DNA of 64,000 nucleotides, taken from positions 605,262 through 669,261 of the forward strand of contig JANPWX010019236.1 in NCBI GenBank assembly GCA_024734555.1. Direction: 5' to 3'. Each line of letters starts with the position of its first letter. Position 1 is the first letter of the stretch. Under the pieces are notes generated by a model. It saw nothing but the letters and a program-made list of their open reading frames with translations, did not search any database and was not told the origin of the DNA. Below are positions 11,061 through 23,439 of this stretch, in pieces. This DNA comes from Trochalopteron elliotii (taxonomy: Eukaryota; Chordata; Aves; Passeriformes; Leiothrichidae). A program made the translations under genes and the position numbers.

Positions 11061-14000
11061 TTGTCTTAGCTTCCCTTATCTCAGTGCCTCAAAATAATTA
11101 CCCTTCATTCTTTTGAGTCTGAGGAATACCTTTTTCTTCACTTTGCACACAGACCACAGCCAGACCAGGTGAGGTAGTTATGCGTCACAGGCATATGCAA
11201 GTCAGGAAAGGGTCTTAACACCAAATATCCCAAACCTTAGACCAAAGTACTATTCCACACCTTGTCACCATCATGAAACACCTTTCTCAAGCAGAGGCAC
11301 ACAAGTCAGATTAGAGCAGCAAGCATTCTTCTCTTGTTTGGACAAGGAGGAATAAAGCCACGTGAGAAAACAACATTCAAGTATCTCTCACTTCTTTCTT
11401 CAAGTAAGTTTTTCCAACTTGTCTTCTGCCTCCGACGTTCCTCAGCCACTACTGGATGAACAGGAGTCAGCCCTTGGCTGCTGAACTATGCTGCAGTTCT
11501 AGAAAACATTCTTCACAACTTGTACAACTCCACTGGCTGCTTTCCAAAACTCAGCAACTCATCCCAAGATAAAAGTAGTGTTCCAATAAACCTTGCCAGC
11601 AAAATAAACGCTAGCAAAATTTCTGGGACCCTAAGTCACTGTCCACTATGTGCCAGAGGTGGCAGGTAACTGCACTGTCACCAAACTGTCCTTGAAGCAC
11701 AACCACAAAAGAACTCTTGGGAGGATTCAGTGCAGAGTAGAAAGCAGCAGGTCTTGGCCTAGAACAAGAATTAGCTGAAGATACCTCAAGCTCACACAGG
11801 AATGTTTCCAGGCAGTGGATGCTGCAAAACCCCAGAAGTGCTGGAAAACTTTCAGAAAGATCCCTTCCCCATTGCCAAGGGACAGGGGTGCTCCTGCAGC
11901 CAGCCCCTGCCGCCAGTCTCACCCACATCTGCAGGGATGTGTTCCAGGGCAGCACCAGCCAGCAGGGATGGGCAGTGACACTGCAGGAAGCTGTTTGCTC
12001 CAGGGACTCTTGCACACCAGCAGGGCCAGCCCATGCCATGTGAACACACCCGCACTAGGAGGTGCCACAGCAGCCTCCTGGAGAGGCAGCAGCATCTGCT
12101 TCCCTGGCAGCCTCATGTCATCCCAGCCTTTGTTGCACCTGACAGATGCTCACCAACATTCAGCCCATGGCTGCTTGAGCACTAAAAAGGGAAACACTGT
12201 GAAAGCAAAACCACCTCCCTGAATGTGTGTTATTATTTACATACCTGTTAGCCCCAAAAGGGCTTCAACTGGGCTTTACACCTACCAGTCCTCATGTCCC
12301 AGAGTGAAGGCTCTTAGTACCAAAAAGAACTTGGGAAACACAGGGACAAGAGGTCTCTGGGAGCACTCAAAGGAGAACCCAGGTTCCCCATTTCCAGACT
12401 AATACCCTGCCCAACAGCTCCCTGTCCATTTTCAAGAGTACTGACCCAAATACATAAATGAAACAAGTGTGTGTTGTTTGTTTCCAAGTATCAATGGCAT
12501 GGTTTCCCCTGGGCTCCATGTTTCTTGGAATTATTTGAACTGGAAACCAATCAGCCTGTATTTGCTATTGATTTATTTTCTAAAAATCTCTCATCCCTAA
12601 AGTAACAGTGCCTTTCCATGTCTCAGCCTGCTGTTTAGTGACACAGTAATCTAAAAGTTATTGATCACTTGGGTCTCTACAGCCATAACATATCTTTCTA
12701 AGTGCCTTTATGTAAGACTATTTGCAACACAAGTACTATAAAAGGCAGGGCTGCTAATAAAACCAGCAAAGATATTAATAGAGATGTAACACTTGTGTTG
12801 TAACACAGGACAAAGGCCAGTGGAGGCCAGCATCAAGAGGGAATAAGTATGGTCATTATGAGAGAAGTTGCATTTCTCTTTGAAAACCAGATAGGCCACA
12901 ACCACATTATAGTCTAAACAGGAATCCAAGCCTGGACATGGACTGGTCAAACCATTACCCGAGCAGTGGAGTATCAGTGCTGGAGACACCAACATGGTCT
13001 CATTCTGCTACAGCAGTCCTACTTGACTTCAGTTCACCTGGAGTTCCCAACATCCTGCAGAACTTCTGCTCTTCTGCAATAGCAATCAGGGTCAGTGAAC
13101 CCAGGACACAGGATTCAGAGCAAGGAAGGTGAGGACACCTCATGGGAGAGAGCTGCTGCAGCAGTGCTGAGCACTCAGACCCTACTGCCTTCAAGGCACA
13201 TTGTCAGCTGCATTTTTTTTCCACCCACCTCAACAGAGTCATTAACATCAGTCCCAGCTGATCTGAAGCCACACAGCACAGCAGCTTTCCAGTGGACCTG
13301 CCTCAGTGCCATGCAGGAGACCGTGTTATTTAGATCAGGTTCTGTTTCAGTAGAAATATCAATAAGTACATCAAATTCAGTCAGGAACAAGGTCTCCAGG
13401 GAGAAGACTCTAGTGCATTATCCCAGCTGAGACATTCTGTGAGCTACAGACTGAAGCAAGAAACACGTTTCTCAACACAGAGATGAGGTGTCTGCAAATC
13501 AATAGCCATCAGCACATGCCACTTACTCAGGCAAGCCACAGTGAACTGTGCCTTCCCAGTGTCCTCCAAAGAGAACTAAGATGTGATTATTTTACATGGC
13601 ACAACTCAGCTCTGCAGCCTGGACTCTGTCCCACGTGACAGTGCTGTCTTCATGACCAGAACAGAATTTTTCCCCTCCATAAAACGAGATCAATCATGGA
13701 AAGAGGACAGCTCTCCCTGAGACTGCCAGGCAGTGAGCCTGCAGTCAGCTGTGCTCAGGAACACACTTCCAGAAGCAGCTTTCAGGAAACATTTGCAACC
13801 ATTTAAATTTCCCACACAAGTAGTTTTGCACTTGTCAATTTACCTTATGCCACAGGTTTTTAATTTAGTTGTACGGGAAGAAATTTTATACGTCTCAAAT
13901 TTTATATGTCAATGCCAGATGTGAGCACAATAGCATGTGTTCCCTCTCTGCCTGCTGCCCTTCTTGGGAAAGGATGCTGTAATGCTGCAGCTCCAAATAC

Positions 14001-17000
14001 TCACACAATCATCAGAACTCTTGCCCCACTTCTTCAGCATTTCCCCCAGTGCCCTGGGGAATTCCAACTGGCAAGACAATCTGCTCACGCATACTTCCCA
14101 GCCTTCTGAGCAGAAAATATCCCTGGATGCAAAAGGATTAAAGACAAAAATTTGATTTGCTAATTACAAAAGATAATAAGGAAACTGCGGAAGACCATGC
14201 ACTGTCTATTGCAACAAGAGAATGCATTCCAGCTGCTTCCATGTACAGAGAGGGTAGAGATTATTGATCCAAAAAGCTTTTAAATTAATGAAGGTACCAG
14301 AGTTTTTTATACTACACAGACCTGAGATGGATGAACATGAAATGATGCAACTTCTTTTGATTATTATTGTTCTGCTTTAAAATTAGGAACTCTTTTGGAC
14401 ATTTTACTGTATTTTTTTTTTCTGAAGTTAAATATTTTTGTAAGTCTTAGCACTTTTTAAAGTGTAACTCAATACATGATACACGTGGTTGTCCTCCTGG
14501 ACTTCCAGCACTCTCACAAAGGCATCCCTGAGGGCAAGGCATACAACTCCAAATTCCACAAATGCTACAGGGCATAAAAAATAGCATTACCTGTTAGTGG
14601 CATCAAAGAGTTTGCATTTGTTAAACAATGAATGATATTTTCCTGTTAGAATCACTGCCCAAACATTGCTGTCACTGGCACAGCTATCTTCCCCAAAAGC
14701 TCGGGCCAGAGGACATGGCCAGGCATGAACTCTGCCTTGCCCAAGCTCAACTCTCATTTTTATCTTGGTCCCTTAAGAAAGAACTTCCCCTACACATTCC
14801 AGGGAAGGAAGATGTGTCCTGGAGACAGCCAGGGCAGGTGAACAGGGACAGAGGACATCACTTCTGGCCTCACTCTGTGTCTGTCACTGGGCACATGCTA
14901 CTGCCTCAGCCTCCAACTTCACACTCTACAAACGAACTCATTTCTGAGTCCACCCTAATTGGGACACCTGCCCAATTGGGAAGCACATGTGTTTGCCCCA
15001 ACCAGGCTGCTTTGAGCAGTTGCTCAGCATTCTAACCCTCAGCAAAGCAGGGGGAGAAGGGGCCCAGGGCAGCTCAGCATGGCAGTGCAGGAGCCGCCAT
15101 GGGGCCCATTTCAGTTTGATTTGTTGCGGCACCCTAGATGCAAGATGAAATCTGAGAGATGAAATCTGAGCAATTTCTTGCTTCTCTTCTTTCTGGACAG
15201 TTATTAACACTATAAAGAAGGCTGAACAGTGGGGCTTCCCAACTCCATTATTGTCAAGGCCTATTTCAAAGGCAGTGGCTGAAATGCCCAGTGCTGCCTT
15301 TGTTGATCCTGGGCTCAGGTCTCCATGTTCACTTCTGTCACACCGCAAGGCTGAGCAAATTAAACATAAGCTTTCTCTGGAGGGGTGGAGGAGGGGGAGA
15401 CAAGGACGAGCACTGCCTCAGCCTCTGTGCCCATTATGTTCACTCCACTCTCATGTTCCTTGTCCAAAACCGGGGGGCAGGAAAGCCGCAGCAGTGCCGG
15501 CCCTCCTGCCTGAAGCCTGCAGCTGCCTTTCTGTGCAGCCAAGCCATGGGCTGGGCTGTCAGGGGGTGCTGCAGCCTGGCCAGTCTGCCATACCTGCCAC
15601 CGACCCTTCTGATCACATAGAAACACAAAACACACGGGCTCTTTCTTCTCCACCTGCAGGGAGGGGTTATTTGTCCCCAAGACCCGTGACAAGCTTATTA
15701 CAGACCGTTTCAATTCGAATCAACTTGTCAAGAAAAGAAAGTGGAGAAAACGCATTAATTAAACAGCTTTATTCATGCAGAAAAGCTGCCAGCGTGAGCA
15801 TTTTAAATTACCTGGGCACACCTAGTGGATTTGCATTCCCTTGGCACAGCTTTGCTGTGGCCCACAAAGCAGCATCCACTCCATACTTCCATCTGAGCAA
15901 GGAACAAAAGAGACTGACAGCCCAGCACCACCTTCCCTGCTTGGGGGCTAGAGCCCTTCCCAAGGGATTTTGTGTCAGTTTATGCAGAAACCTTGCTCCT
16001 GCTAGATGCAGGGACAGGAAGTTTGGATTCTTCTATAAAACTAAAGACCGAGGCAAAAAGAGGCCTTCTAGAAACAAAGGAGGTGGAGCGGTCCCAGCAG
16101 GGGGGTAACTGCATGCCGTTGTTAAATATTAACATAAAATAAAGTAGTAGAAATGGATGTCCATCAACAGAATTAGAAGGAACTAAGAGTTTAAGAACAA
16201 AAGGTTTACTTATTTAAATTACAGGATATGAAAAACAGCTGGGAACGAAATTTATAGCACAAAGTACAAAGCTACAAGACTGCTAAATGTAATTATATTT
16301 CAAAGTACGTTTCCCCCTACATTTTAAACTAAATATGTACAATTATTTTCACTAAAATAAAACTAATGACAATGTAGCCTTTAGATGTTCCATCCCTTCC
16401 CTCAACTGTTTTCATATTCAGCTCATCCCTTTATATGAACCAAAGAGTTTGATTCCCTCATCCAAAGAGAGGTCAGACTTTCAGATAGAAGACTAAAGCT
16501 TGAAGAAAGAAAACCACTATGAGCAGTCCTTTATTTTTAAAAATTACCTCTTACTCTTAAATTCATGGACCTTTGATTGTACTTTCATATTTATTTTAAT
16601 CACTTCTCTGCACAAAGGAAGAGTGGAAAAGCAACTGACTAATTAACTTCATTATTTGTCACGTTTGATTTGTACATTTAGTCATGGCAGGGATGCTTAA
16701 GAGTAAAGATATGTAAAGATATTCAAAAGTTTAAGGTTTCGGAGGTTTGTACCCTGCTTGGGAAAAGTAGCAACCGTACCAAAGGCAAGCAGGGTCCAGC
16801 ATTAAGGGGATACCTCTATCAAGGCCTGGCTTTGCAAAACCACCCTTTATTGCACTTTTTGGCAACAACACTCTCCAGGTGAAAAACCTTCCATCAGCTG
16901 AGACTCTGGGTTGTTTTCCTCTCCTTCTGCAGAGCTGCTGCTTGTTTCCACCGGGCTCAGGAGCAGCAGATTCTATCTCAATGGGTATCTCAGTCCCGGG

Positions 17001-18194
17001 CTCCACAGAGTCCTACCCATTAACGGCATTTGGAACTCCTGGACCTTGACCTGCAGAGCTGCCTCTTGAAGCTGCCCCTTATGTCCCATGTGATCAGACC
17101 CTTTATTCAGCAGATCAAATTCAGCATAACAAAAGGTCTGTGGCCATCCAGCCGAAGTGCATCACTAATGGTCGCTGCTTAAGGCCAGGTAACAATTCAA
17201 AAATTAGACCTGAGAAGTTTCCAGAAAAATCAAAATGCTGACAAAACCAACTTTATCCCACTATTAACTTTTCCGGCAGAAAAAAAGTTCAGGACTTTAG
17301 TGAAACAGCAATACATCACATTTCTTAAAGTTTCCTTCTAGTACAATTTTCATACTTAAAATATATTTAACAGCCAAATTAACCCATTTTGTCTTAGTAA
17401 AAAAATAAATCTATTTCTTTCAAAATAAAATGTTTGCAACTCCTGGCTGTGACAAATTTTTCCTTGTTTAGGTCATCTCAAAAAATTACTGTTTCAGATG
17501 CCAAATAATTGCCAAACAAAAAAAATAAAACTACTTACTTGGGCAGATCTTCTTAAAGCTAAGAACATTTCATGTGTTCTGGGCTGCAACAAGCCATTAG
17601 TTTTGATTCACCTACAAAAAAATTACCAGTTCACCAAAAATTTACTGAAAAAAAGTACCAGCCCTTGCTAATGAGCTATAAAAAACACATGCACTTATAA
17701 AGTAGTTTATGTTCTTCTGACAACAGCCTGTACCAGATGTTTCAGAGAAAGACACAAGAAGGCTTGAAGTAGACAGATGTGAGATAATCTGCCTCCCACC
17801 ACGGGTGTTTTCCTAATCCCTTAAAGCAGAAGCAGAAGTTGAGTATTTTTCCAAAACCATTGCAGCAGTTTCTGTTTGCATTAGCTGTTATTAAAGACAA
17901 AGCTAGCAATGACAGCTTTTACAAGCTCTGTTTTCAGTTATTTACAGCTTTGCAAAAGTTTGGACAACGTTTCATGTCAGGTACATTTTGGATTCAATTT
18001 TTGCATTCTCTTTTGATAGGTTCTGCAAAAAATATTGATGTACTTTTAAGAAAACAACTTGAGGAATATACATCATTCCACAGGCATTATAACAAACTCT
18101 TGCCGACTGCCTGAAGGCACAGATAGCTTCCCAACAGGATTGTCCCTTACACTTCAGCAGAGGGATTTTGCTGGTGACAGGGTGCCTTTTACTA
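11061..18194. other. Long non-coding stretch, no gene seen
   Basis: Unique sequence of alternating composition. It is GC-richer at 11800-12150 and 15290-15620, and strongly AT-rich at 14160-14470, 16110-16720 and 17200-17700. A 285-codon open frame on the plus strand (15251-16108) starts at TTG, with the first ATG at 15282. Its product is low-complexity-like and basic at the C-terminus, and matches no family I know. A 91-codon ATG frame at 17839-18114 is alpha-helical in character but also unrecognised. I call neither a gene. The AT-rich parts are repeat-poor and could be conserved non-coding DNA. Confidence 0.5.
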
Positions 18195-18249
18195 ATTTAA
18201 AAGAAAGAAAGAAAAAAAAAGAAAAAAGAAAAAAGAAAAAGGAAAAAAA
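18195..18249 (+). repeat. A/G purine tract (GAAA-type simple repeat)
   Basis: About 55 bases of almost pure A with scattered G (GAAAGAAAG, then AAAAAAG and GAAAAA units). It is a homopurine strand, prone to slippage and potentially triplex-forming. It lies 400 bp upstream of the CR1/LTR composite and is not obviously the tail of an element. Confidence 0.9.
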
Positions 18250-18657
18250 TCACATTTGGGCAGGTTGTAAATCTTTGGGGAAGAGAGAGTCAGCACTGTT
18301 CTTTCAAGACACTGTCCACAGAGCCGACTCCAGCCTGGCTCTACAGGGGCTAAGCTGGGTTTTCTCCTCCCCTGCTCCCCAAAGCAGAGGAGCCAAGGCT
18401 TGGGATGGCACCACTCCCGAGATCCTGCTGCTCCTGGTACCAGCACAGGATGACCAGGCTGCAGAAAACCTGGACAGGGAGAACTGTGTCTGCAAGAGAA
18501 CAGACCAGGGAGGAGCACTGAGCTGGGAACGCTGGAAGCTGCCAAGGGCAGGGGAGAAGCTGCTGCCGGGGCCAGGACATCACCTGTGGGGGACTGAGGC
18601 AGGCACCAAGTCAGAGAGATGCAGGCAGTGCCTGAGGAGCCACAGTGAAGTCCCCAG
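18250..18657. other. GC-rich non-coding spacer
   Basis: GC-rich single-copy sequence between the purine tract and the CR1 fragment. Both strands are open over long stretches (205 codons plus, 191 codons minus), as expected from GC-rich composition. No domain was recognised in either frame. Confidence 0.45.
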
Positions 18658-18700
18658 AGGTCACAGAATGGGCTGAGGTGGAAGGGGTCTTGAAGGTGAT
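18658..18700 (-). mobile_element. CR1 LINE 3' end, part 1 (interrupted by an LTR)
   Basis: GGTCACAGAATGGGCTGAGG followed by TGGAAGGGGTCTTGAAGGTGAT matches the reverse complement of the extreme CR1 3' end (usual form: TCACAGAATGG-TTGGGTTGGAAGGGACCTTAAA-GATC). The match stops exactly at the first copy of the GGTGAT target duplication and resumes after the LTR at 19005. The CR1 copy was therefore in place before the LTR inserted. Confidence 0.75.
18695..18700. other. Target-site duplication, left copy (GGTGAT)
   Basis: Six-base direct repeat GGTGAT flanking the LTR at 18701-19004. The right copy is at 19005-19010. Both copies are perfect. A 6-bp duplication is typical of alpha/beta-retrovirus-like (ERVK-type) integrases. 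Confidence 0.85.
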
Positions 18701-19004
18701 TGTCGCCCTCAGTTTTCCTGCTTTCCAGTGTTTGCAGTTTGTAGTGGAGGTTCTCATGCAGCTTCATATCAACTATGTATATATTCAGAACTTATCTATT
18801 TTGTTTACATATTTCTCCTCACAGAGGAGGAATGTAATGGATGGTGATGTTCACCAATGAAGTCAAGAAGGTGGTGACTTGTATAACCAATCTTTTGCCT
18901 TCTGATCAAGATGTATAAAAAATAGAGTCAAAAATTAAAATAGAAACTTTCCTACCCGACCTTCTGTGTCTGCCTCGTTCTTCATGTGCCTGAAAACTGC
19001 TGCA
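18701..19004 (+). mobile_element. Solo LTR of an ERVK-like endogenous retrovirus (copy A)
   Basis: A 304-bp element starting TGTCGCC and ending CTGCTGCA (TG...CA ends), flanked by perfect 6-bp duplications GGTGAT. No retroviral internal sequence adjoins either side, so it is a solo LTR left by recombination between the two LTRs. Promoter-like signals read on the plus strand: ACCAATC (CCAAT box), TATAAAA about 20 bases further on, then ATTAAA and a pyrimidine-rich U5-like end, TCTGCCTCGTTCTTC. It shares a TGTTTACATATTTCTCCTC block, a CTCCTC-n3-GAGGAG inverted repeat and a GGTGATGTTCACC palindrome with copy B at 32950. Overall similarity to copy B is roughly four bases in five by eye. The exact family name is unknown to me. 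Confidence 0.88.
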
Positions 19005-19105
19005 GGTGATCTCATTCCACTGCCCTGGCACAGGCAGAGACACCTTCCATGGGATCAGGCTGCTCAGAGCCCCGTGCAGCTGCCCTGGAGCAGTCCTGGG
19101 ACGGG
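19005..19105 (-). mobile_element. CR1 LINE 3' end, part 2 (after the LTR)
   Basis: This continues the antisense CR1 interrupted at 18700: GGTGATCTCATTCCACTGCC, then GGCACAGGCAGAGACACCTTCCATGGGATCAGGCTGCTCAGAGCCCCGTGCAGC and CTGGAGCAGTCCTGG. These correspond to the canonical GATC-T-ATTCCAACCCCC, CATGGGCAGGGACACCTTCCA, AGGTTGCTCAAAGCCCC and GGCCTTGAACA blocks. Similarity fades near 19105, so the copy is heavily 5'-truncated and diverged. The first six bases are the right target duplication of the LTR. Confidence 0.75.
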
Positions 19106-20764
19106 GTGCTGGGCACAGTGACAGCAGCACGGGTGCAGGGCTCCTGCTGACACACCCAGCACGGGACAAAGCACAGGGAAAACCTGAACAAAGCCAGGAG
19201 AAAGGTGCCACGCTCACACCCAGAGAGTGCAATGGGACCACTCTGCTGCAGGGACTGAAATGGAAACGCAGGCTCCTCCGGCAGCCAAATGTATCACGGT
19301 GCCCCCAGGTCACAGTCCTGCACAAGGCAGATCACACACGAAGGTATTTACCTGCCTTTCTATTTGTCCTATTTCAGTTACAGGAAACACACATCAAACC
19401 TGTCAGGGAGCTCAAGTCTTGCTTACTACAAAGTTGTAATATTTGGATGCAAATACTTGGATCTCTGAAAAAAAAAAAAAAAGCTTATCACCTAATAACT
19501 GATGCGGTACCCTGTGTAGAGATTTTATTTATACACACATTTTTTACTGGCTTAACACAATGTGCCATCTTAATTGGTTCAGCCTACAAAAAGCTAAGTG
19601 CTAAACAAACACCAGTTTTGTTTACAGTAAGTCTTATTCCAGCCTATTTTAAACAGATTAGGAACAGATTAAATTTAAGAACTTTGTTGAACCACTCCCC
19701 ACTGTCATACAGTTTCAAAGTGGAAATATACATGCAGAAAATCCACAAGCAAGACAGATTTTGCCAGCATCTTTTGGTAAAGGCCAGATGTTCAGATGCT
19801 GAAATATTTGCACCCACAGAAACTAAAGTCAACTCCTAAAGTTTAACTGCAAGCAAGATGAGAAAATATAAAGTGATGCAAAAACAGCTATTAGTGTCCT
19901 GACAGAAAAAAAAATTTAAAAATGAAAGAAAAGAAAAAAGAAATTTAGCTCCCAGGAGATTACTGCCAGAAGAGAGGCCTTGTTAAGACATTTCTAATCT
20001 GTTATTTTTGCAAAATTAACTATGAAGTATTCAGTATAATAATTCCAGATATAATGGGTGCAACAAAAAGGAGAAGTGCCTTTTTTTTGAAGGCATGTAT
20101 TCTCTTTGCTTTTTATTTGGTTTGTTTGAATATTAATTTGTTTTTAAAGTCATAGTTCTACAAAAGTTTTTCATGGCTGAAAGTCAGAATTCACAACATG
20201 AACATATGAAAATCTCTTTAAAGGACTGGAGTCTTGCTGTATTTCCCTGCTGCAGCCTGCAGCCTATACTCCAGAGACAGTAAAAACTTCACCAAAACTA
20301 GGAATGCTTTAATAATAAATAAAAGCTTTCCTGTCACTGAAAAATATTTTCACACAAAAAGTAACATATTTTCAATTCTGATGTTGAGCATCTCTTCACC
20401 ATGGGGACATTTTCCTCTGAGAAAACCCCTAGCAGAGATGCACAGGGTGACACATCTGCTCAAGCACTGGGAAACCACCTAAGCCAGCTTCATGTTCAGT
20501 AGCACTTCTGCACCAGGAGTTCCCAGGGCTAGGATGGGACCAGTCCAGGTAAAACAGGTAGCAGAGCTCAAAAAAGATTGAAATTTATTCATTTGGACAG
20601 GGGAGCAACCGCCTTGTCCTGCCTTCCCCTGAACACAACATGTAATCATCTGCTCTGCACAAGAGTGGGTGAGCGCGTCTGATTTCTGTGTCCTTTGGAA
20701 GGACTGTTACAGGACAGAGCCAAAAGAAAGGAACAAGCTGAAGTGGGACTGAGGAGGTGTGATG
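19106..20764. other. Non-coding DNA, no gene seen
   Basis: GC-rich to about 19330, then AT-rich, with A runs at 19469-19483 and A-rich patches at 19904-19946. A 277-codon open frame (19006-19839) begins at GTG inside the CR1/LTR junction, reads through a poly(A) as a lysine run, and shows no family resemblance. It is a chance frame. No other element was recognised. Confidence 0.5.
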
Positions 20765-20910
20765 GGGGCACAGCATGGCACACGGGGACATGGCACGGGG
20801 ACACAGAGACACAGCATGGGGACATGGGGACACGGGGACATGGCACGGGGACACGGGGACATGGGGACACGGGGACACAGCACGGGGACACGGGGACATG
20901 GAGACACGGG
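20765..20910. repeat. G-rich minisatellite (CGGGGACA...) with quadruplex potential
   Basis: Irregular tandem array built from GGGGACAC and GGGGACAT units, with longer spacers GGCAC and CAGCAC. At least ten GGGG runs occur, many separated by only four bases, which fits the G-quadruplex pattern on the plus strand. Open frames in all phases across it translate the repeat and are not genes. Confidence 0.93.
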
Positions 20911-20987
20911 CTGCACGTCCTGCACTGCTGGGCCACCAAGCCCCTCCTGAATCCTCCCCAGACTGGGGAAGGATGAGCCCATGTGGT

Positions 20988-21056
20988 ACCAGAGCTGGTT
21001 ACCCATGCTGGCTATCATCCTGGTTACCCATCCCAGCTACCATCCTGGTGTCCCAC
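20988..21056. repeat. Short tandem repeat, ~25-bp unit, 2.5 copies
   Basis: CTGGTTACCCATGCTGGCTATCAT is followed by CCTGGTTACCCATCCCAGCTACCAT and CCTGGTGTCCCA. There are two near-complete diverged units and a partial third. It lies about 80 bases downstream of the G-rich minisatellite. Confidence 0.8.
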
Positions 21057-23439
21057 CCCGGAGAGCTGCCTGCCAAACTGGCCAGGGAGAGCACACACAC
21101 CGGGACGCCATCCCTGTGTGGATACCCAGGGAAGGATGGATGTTTAACCGTGCCCATAAATGCTGCAGACCCCACTATCACTGACTGAAGCTGAAATGGC
21201 TTCTCTGAATTACACACCAACTTTTCACACGCCTTCTCTCAGGTGGGTACCTTTCTTTTCTCTAAACTCTTTTCCCCCAGCCACCTTTTAGAGATTATTG
21301 CTGATTTTCCACTTTGCTGCTTAAAAAAACCCGCAAACACTGTTACAAGACCATAGCTAAGCATCTGCAACTTATAAAACATTTAAAAGCTTTACATTTA
21401 ACCCATCTATTCGCAATAAAACATACTCCAACACAAATCCACTATTTGAGACAAATGTTTGAAATATGAATGAATGTTTGAATATTCAGTTTTAAATACT
21501 CATGATAAAAGAAGTTGCAGAGACAAGCCATTGATCTAATACTTGTTTGCACATTCCTTAGGGCTATGCATGAAGCATAATGGGATTTCTATGTTACTAA
21601 ACAACAAAAGGTGTAAAAATGCCTTTTCAGTTGCAAACTTTGTTCATTTATTCCTGCGGCAAAAGAATGCAAATCTAAAGTCATTTTTTGTGCACTGACA
21701 TCAAGTCTTTCTCACACAAAAAGCTCCTTAAAGAAACAAGAAGAAAGTTCAGAATAAAGTCATGCTTCCTCCCCCATATGTCCCTGAAAAAAAAAAAATA
21801 AAAAAGGAAAAGAAAGAAAAAAGAGAAAGAGAAGGAAATGTCACTTAACCCAATTGTACCTGCCAGCTAAAAGCAAAGGCTAGTTACGTGGGTGACTCTA
21901 AGCTATTAGGCATGTACGTCAGTAACAAACATGGGTTTGCAAGACCCAGGCTAAATATTTGTATGGTTAAGCCTTCAGTATTTCTACTGCACGAGTTTCT
22001 GCCCCAGCCCTGGGGTGAAATGACAGAACCTCTTCACAGATGGAGGTGGCAAAACAACTCTACATGAAGGCAAATGATAGCTGGTAACTTATAAACATGG
22101 GCAAGTAGACACCCTTTTAAAAGCAACATTCCCTATTAATACCTCTAGTTTTGGTCTTTTCAACCTTTCATGTGTAGAGTAGGAGAGGAGCTTCTATTTC
22201 CACTATGAAATTGCAGATATTTAAAATTAATACTAAAGCAGGAAATGAAAGAATGGGGTGGTGGGATGCATTTTCAAGGAGTGTAGGGAAACAGTGTTAA
22301 TGTCAGAATCAATCCTTGAGCTATGAATAACTTAACTTCAAAGCTGATGCTACTGTCTGACTGAGCACCCTATGTCTTCAAGGAAGATAAAGCCACATAT
22401 GTAGTCAAACCAATGTTTAATTCAGATTACGCAGAACAATACAGAAACTTGACTGGAGCCAATTAAACTCAGCTTTCACTGACTGATAAAAATGCCATTT
22501 GACATCCTTTCTGTGTACAGCAGGGAGCAGTCTGAGAGTGTTACAATTCTGAACCACATTCACTGACCAAACACATTTTTATGCTTAACACATCAACAGC
22601 AGAATTTCAAGCATGACAGTTGATATTCTCCACCTTTCAAAATGGGAAGAACCTTTACCTCTACCAGGCACAAACCCTCATAAGCCTATACTGACTATGT
22701 AGAAGTACAGAGAATATTTTCCACTTAAAAATACCATTTCTGTAGGAGATAAAACAAGAGATACTTTGCTCAGGCACTGTGCATGTGTTCAAGTCATGTC
22801 TGCTACCAGTCTTACTACTGTCCTTCAAGAAAGAGGTGAATGTCGGCCCTGTTCTTGCCCAGGGCCAGATTTTGGTTAATCTGTGATGCCTCATGTGAGC
22901 CAGTCTGCCCAGTGCCCCACCAGACAAAGAACAACAACAGTTGTCTCCCACCTAATGTCCCTGTGAAACAACACACCTCGAGGACCTGCACTTAACAGCT
23001 GAGCTGCCCAGAAACAAAACGTTTATGCTGAGTTAGAAAAGTGTAATGAAACATTTCACACTTCAAAATTTAGTATTGTGACTCCGTCGAGTCATGTATT
23101 TCCAAAGTAACAGTTGCTGGCACTGTTGAAACTGAATGCAAAAGTATTCCAATCCAAGAATTTACAATTAACCTAGCTTAAACCTTTTGGGATCTGATTC
23201 CAAGACAGCCAGAAATTTTATAGGTAATTGATGGGTGACTACAAAAGGCTACAAGTTGGCACAGATATACAGCAAGACAGGCGGGTCATCATACAGTCAG
23301 GTGGAAATAACAGCATCTGAAACCTGCAAAAAAGTCCCTTTCTCCCTGCAAGGAAGAAGCCAGAAGATTACACTACTGATTATGTTCAGCTGCAAGTCTT
23401 CTACAAAGCCTTATTTCTAAAGGGCTGGCCCCAGTGCTC
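21057..23439. other. Non-coding DNA, AT-rich and repeat-poor
   Basis: A purine-rich simple tract (poly(A), then GAAAG/GAGAAAG units) lies at 21786-21838. The rest, especially 21290-21780 and 22190-22500, is AT-rich single-copy DNA with no frames above about 100 codons. Its character is that of possible conserved non-coding sequence, but conservation cannot be judged from one genome. Confidence 0.45.

Noticed and set aside
11170..11195. let-7-like start TGAGGTAGTTATGCG
   Set aside because: Only the first ten bases agree. The rest of the mature sequence and the opposite hairpin arm are missing.
19006..19839. 277-codon open frame on the plus strand
   Set aside because: It starts at GTG inside the right target duplication of the LTR, runs through CR1 sequence and a poly(A), and has no domain. 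It is a chance frame.
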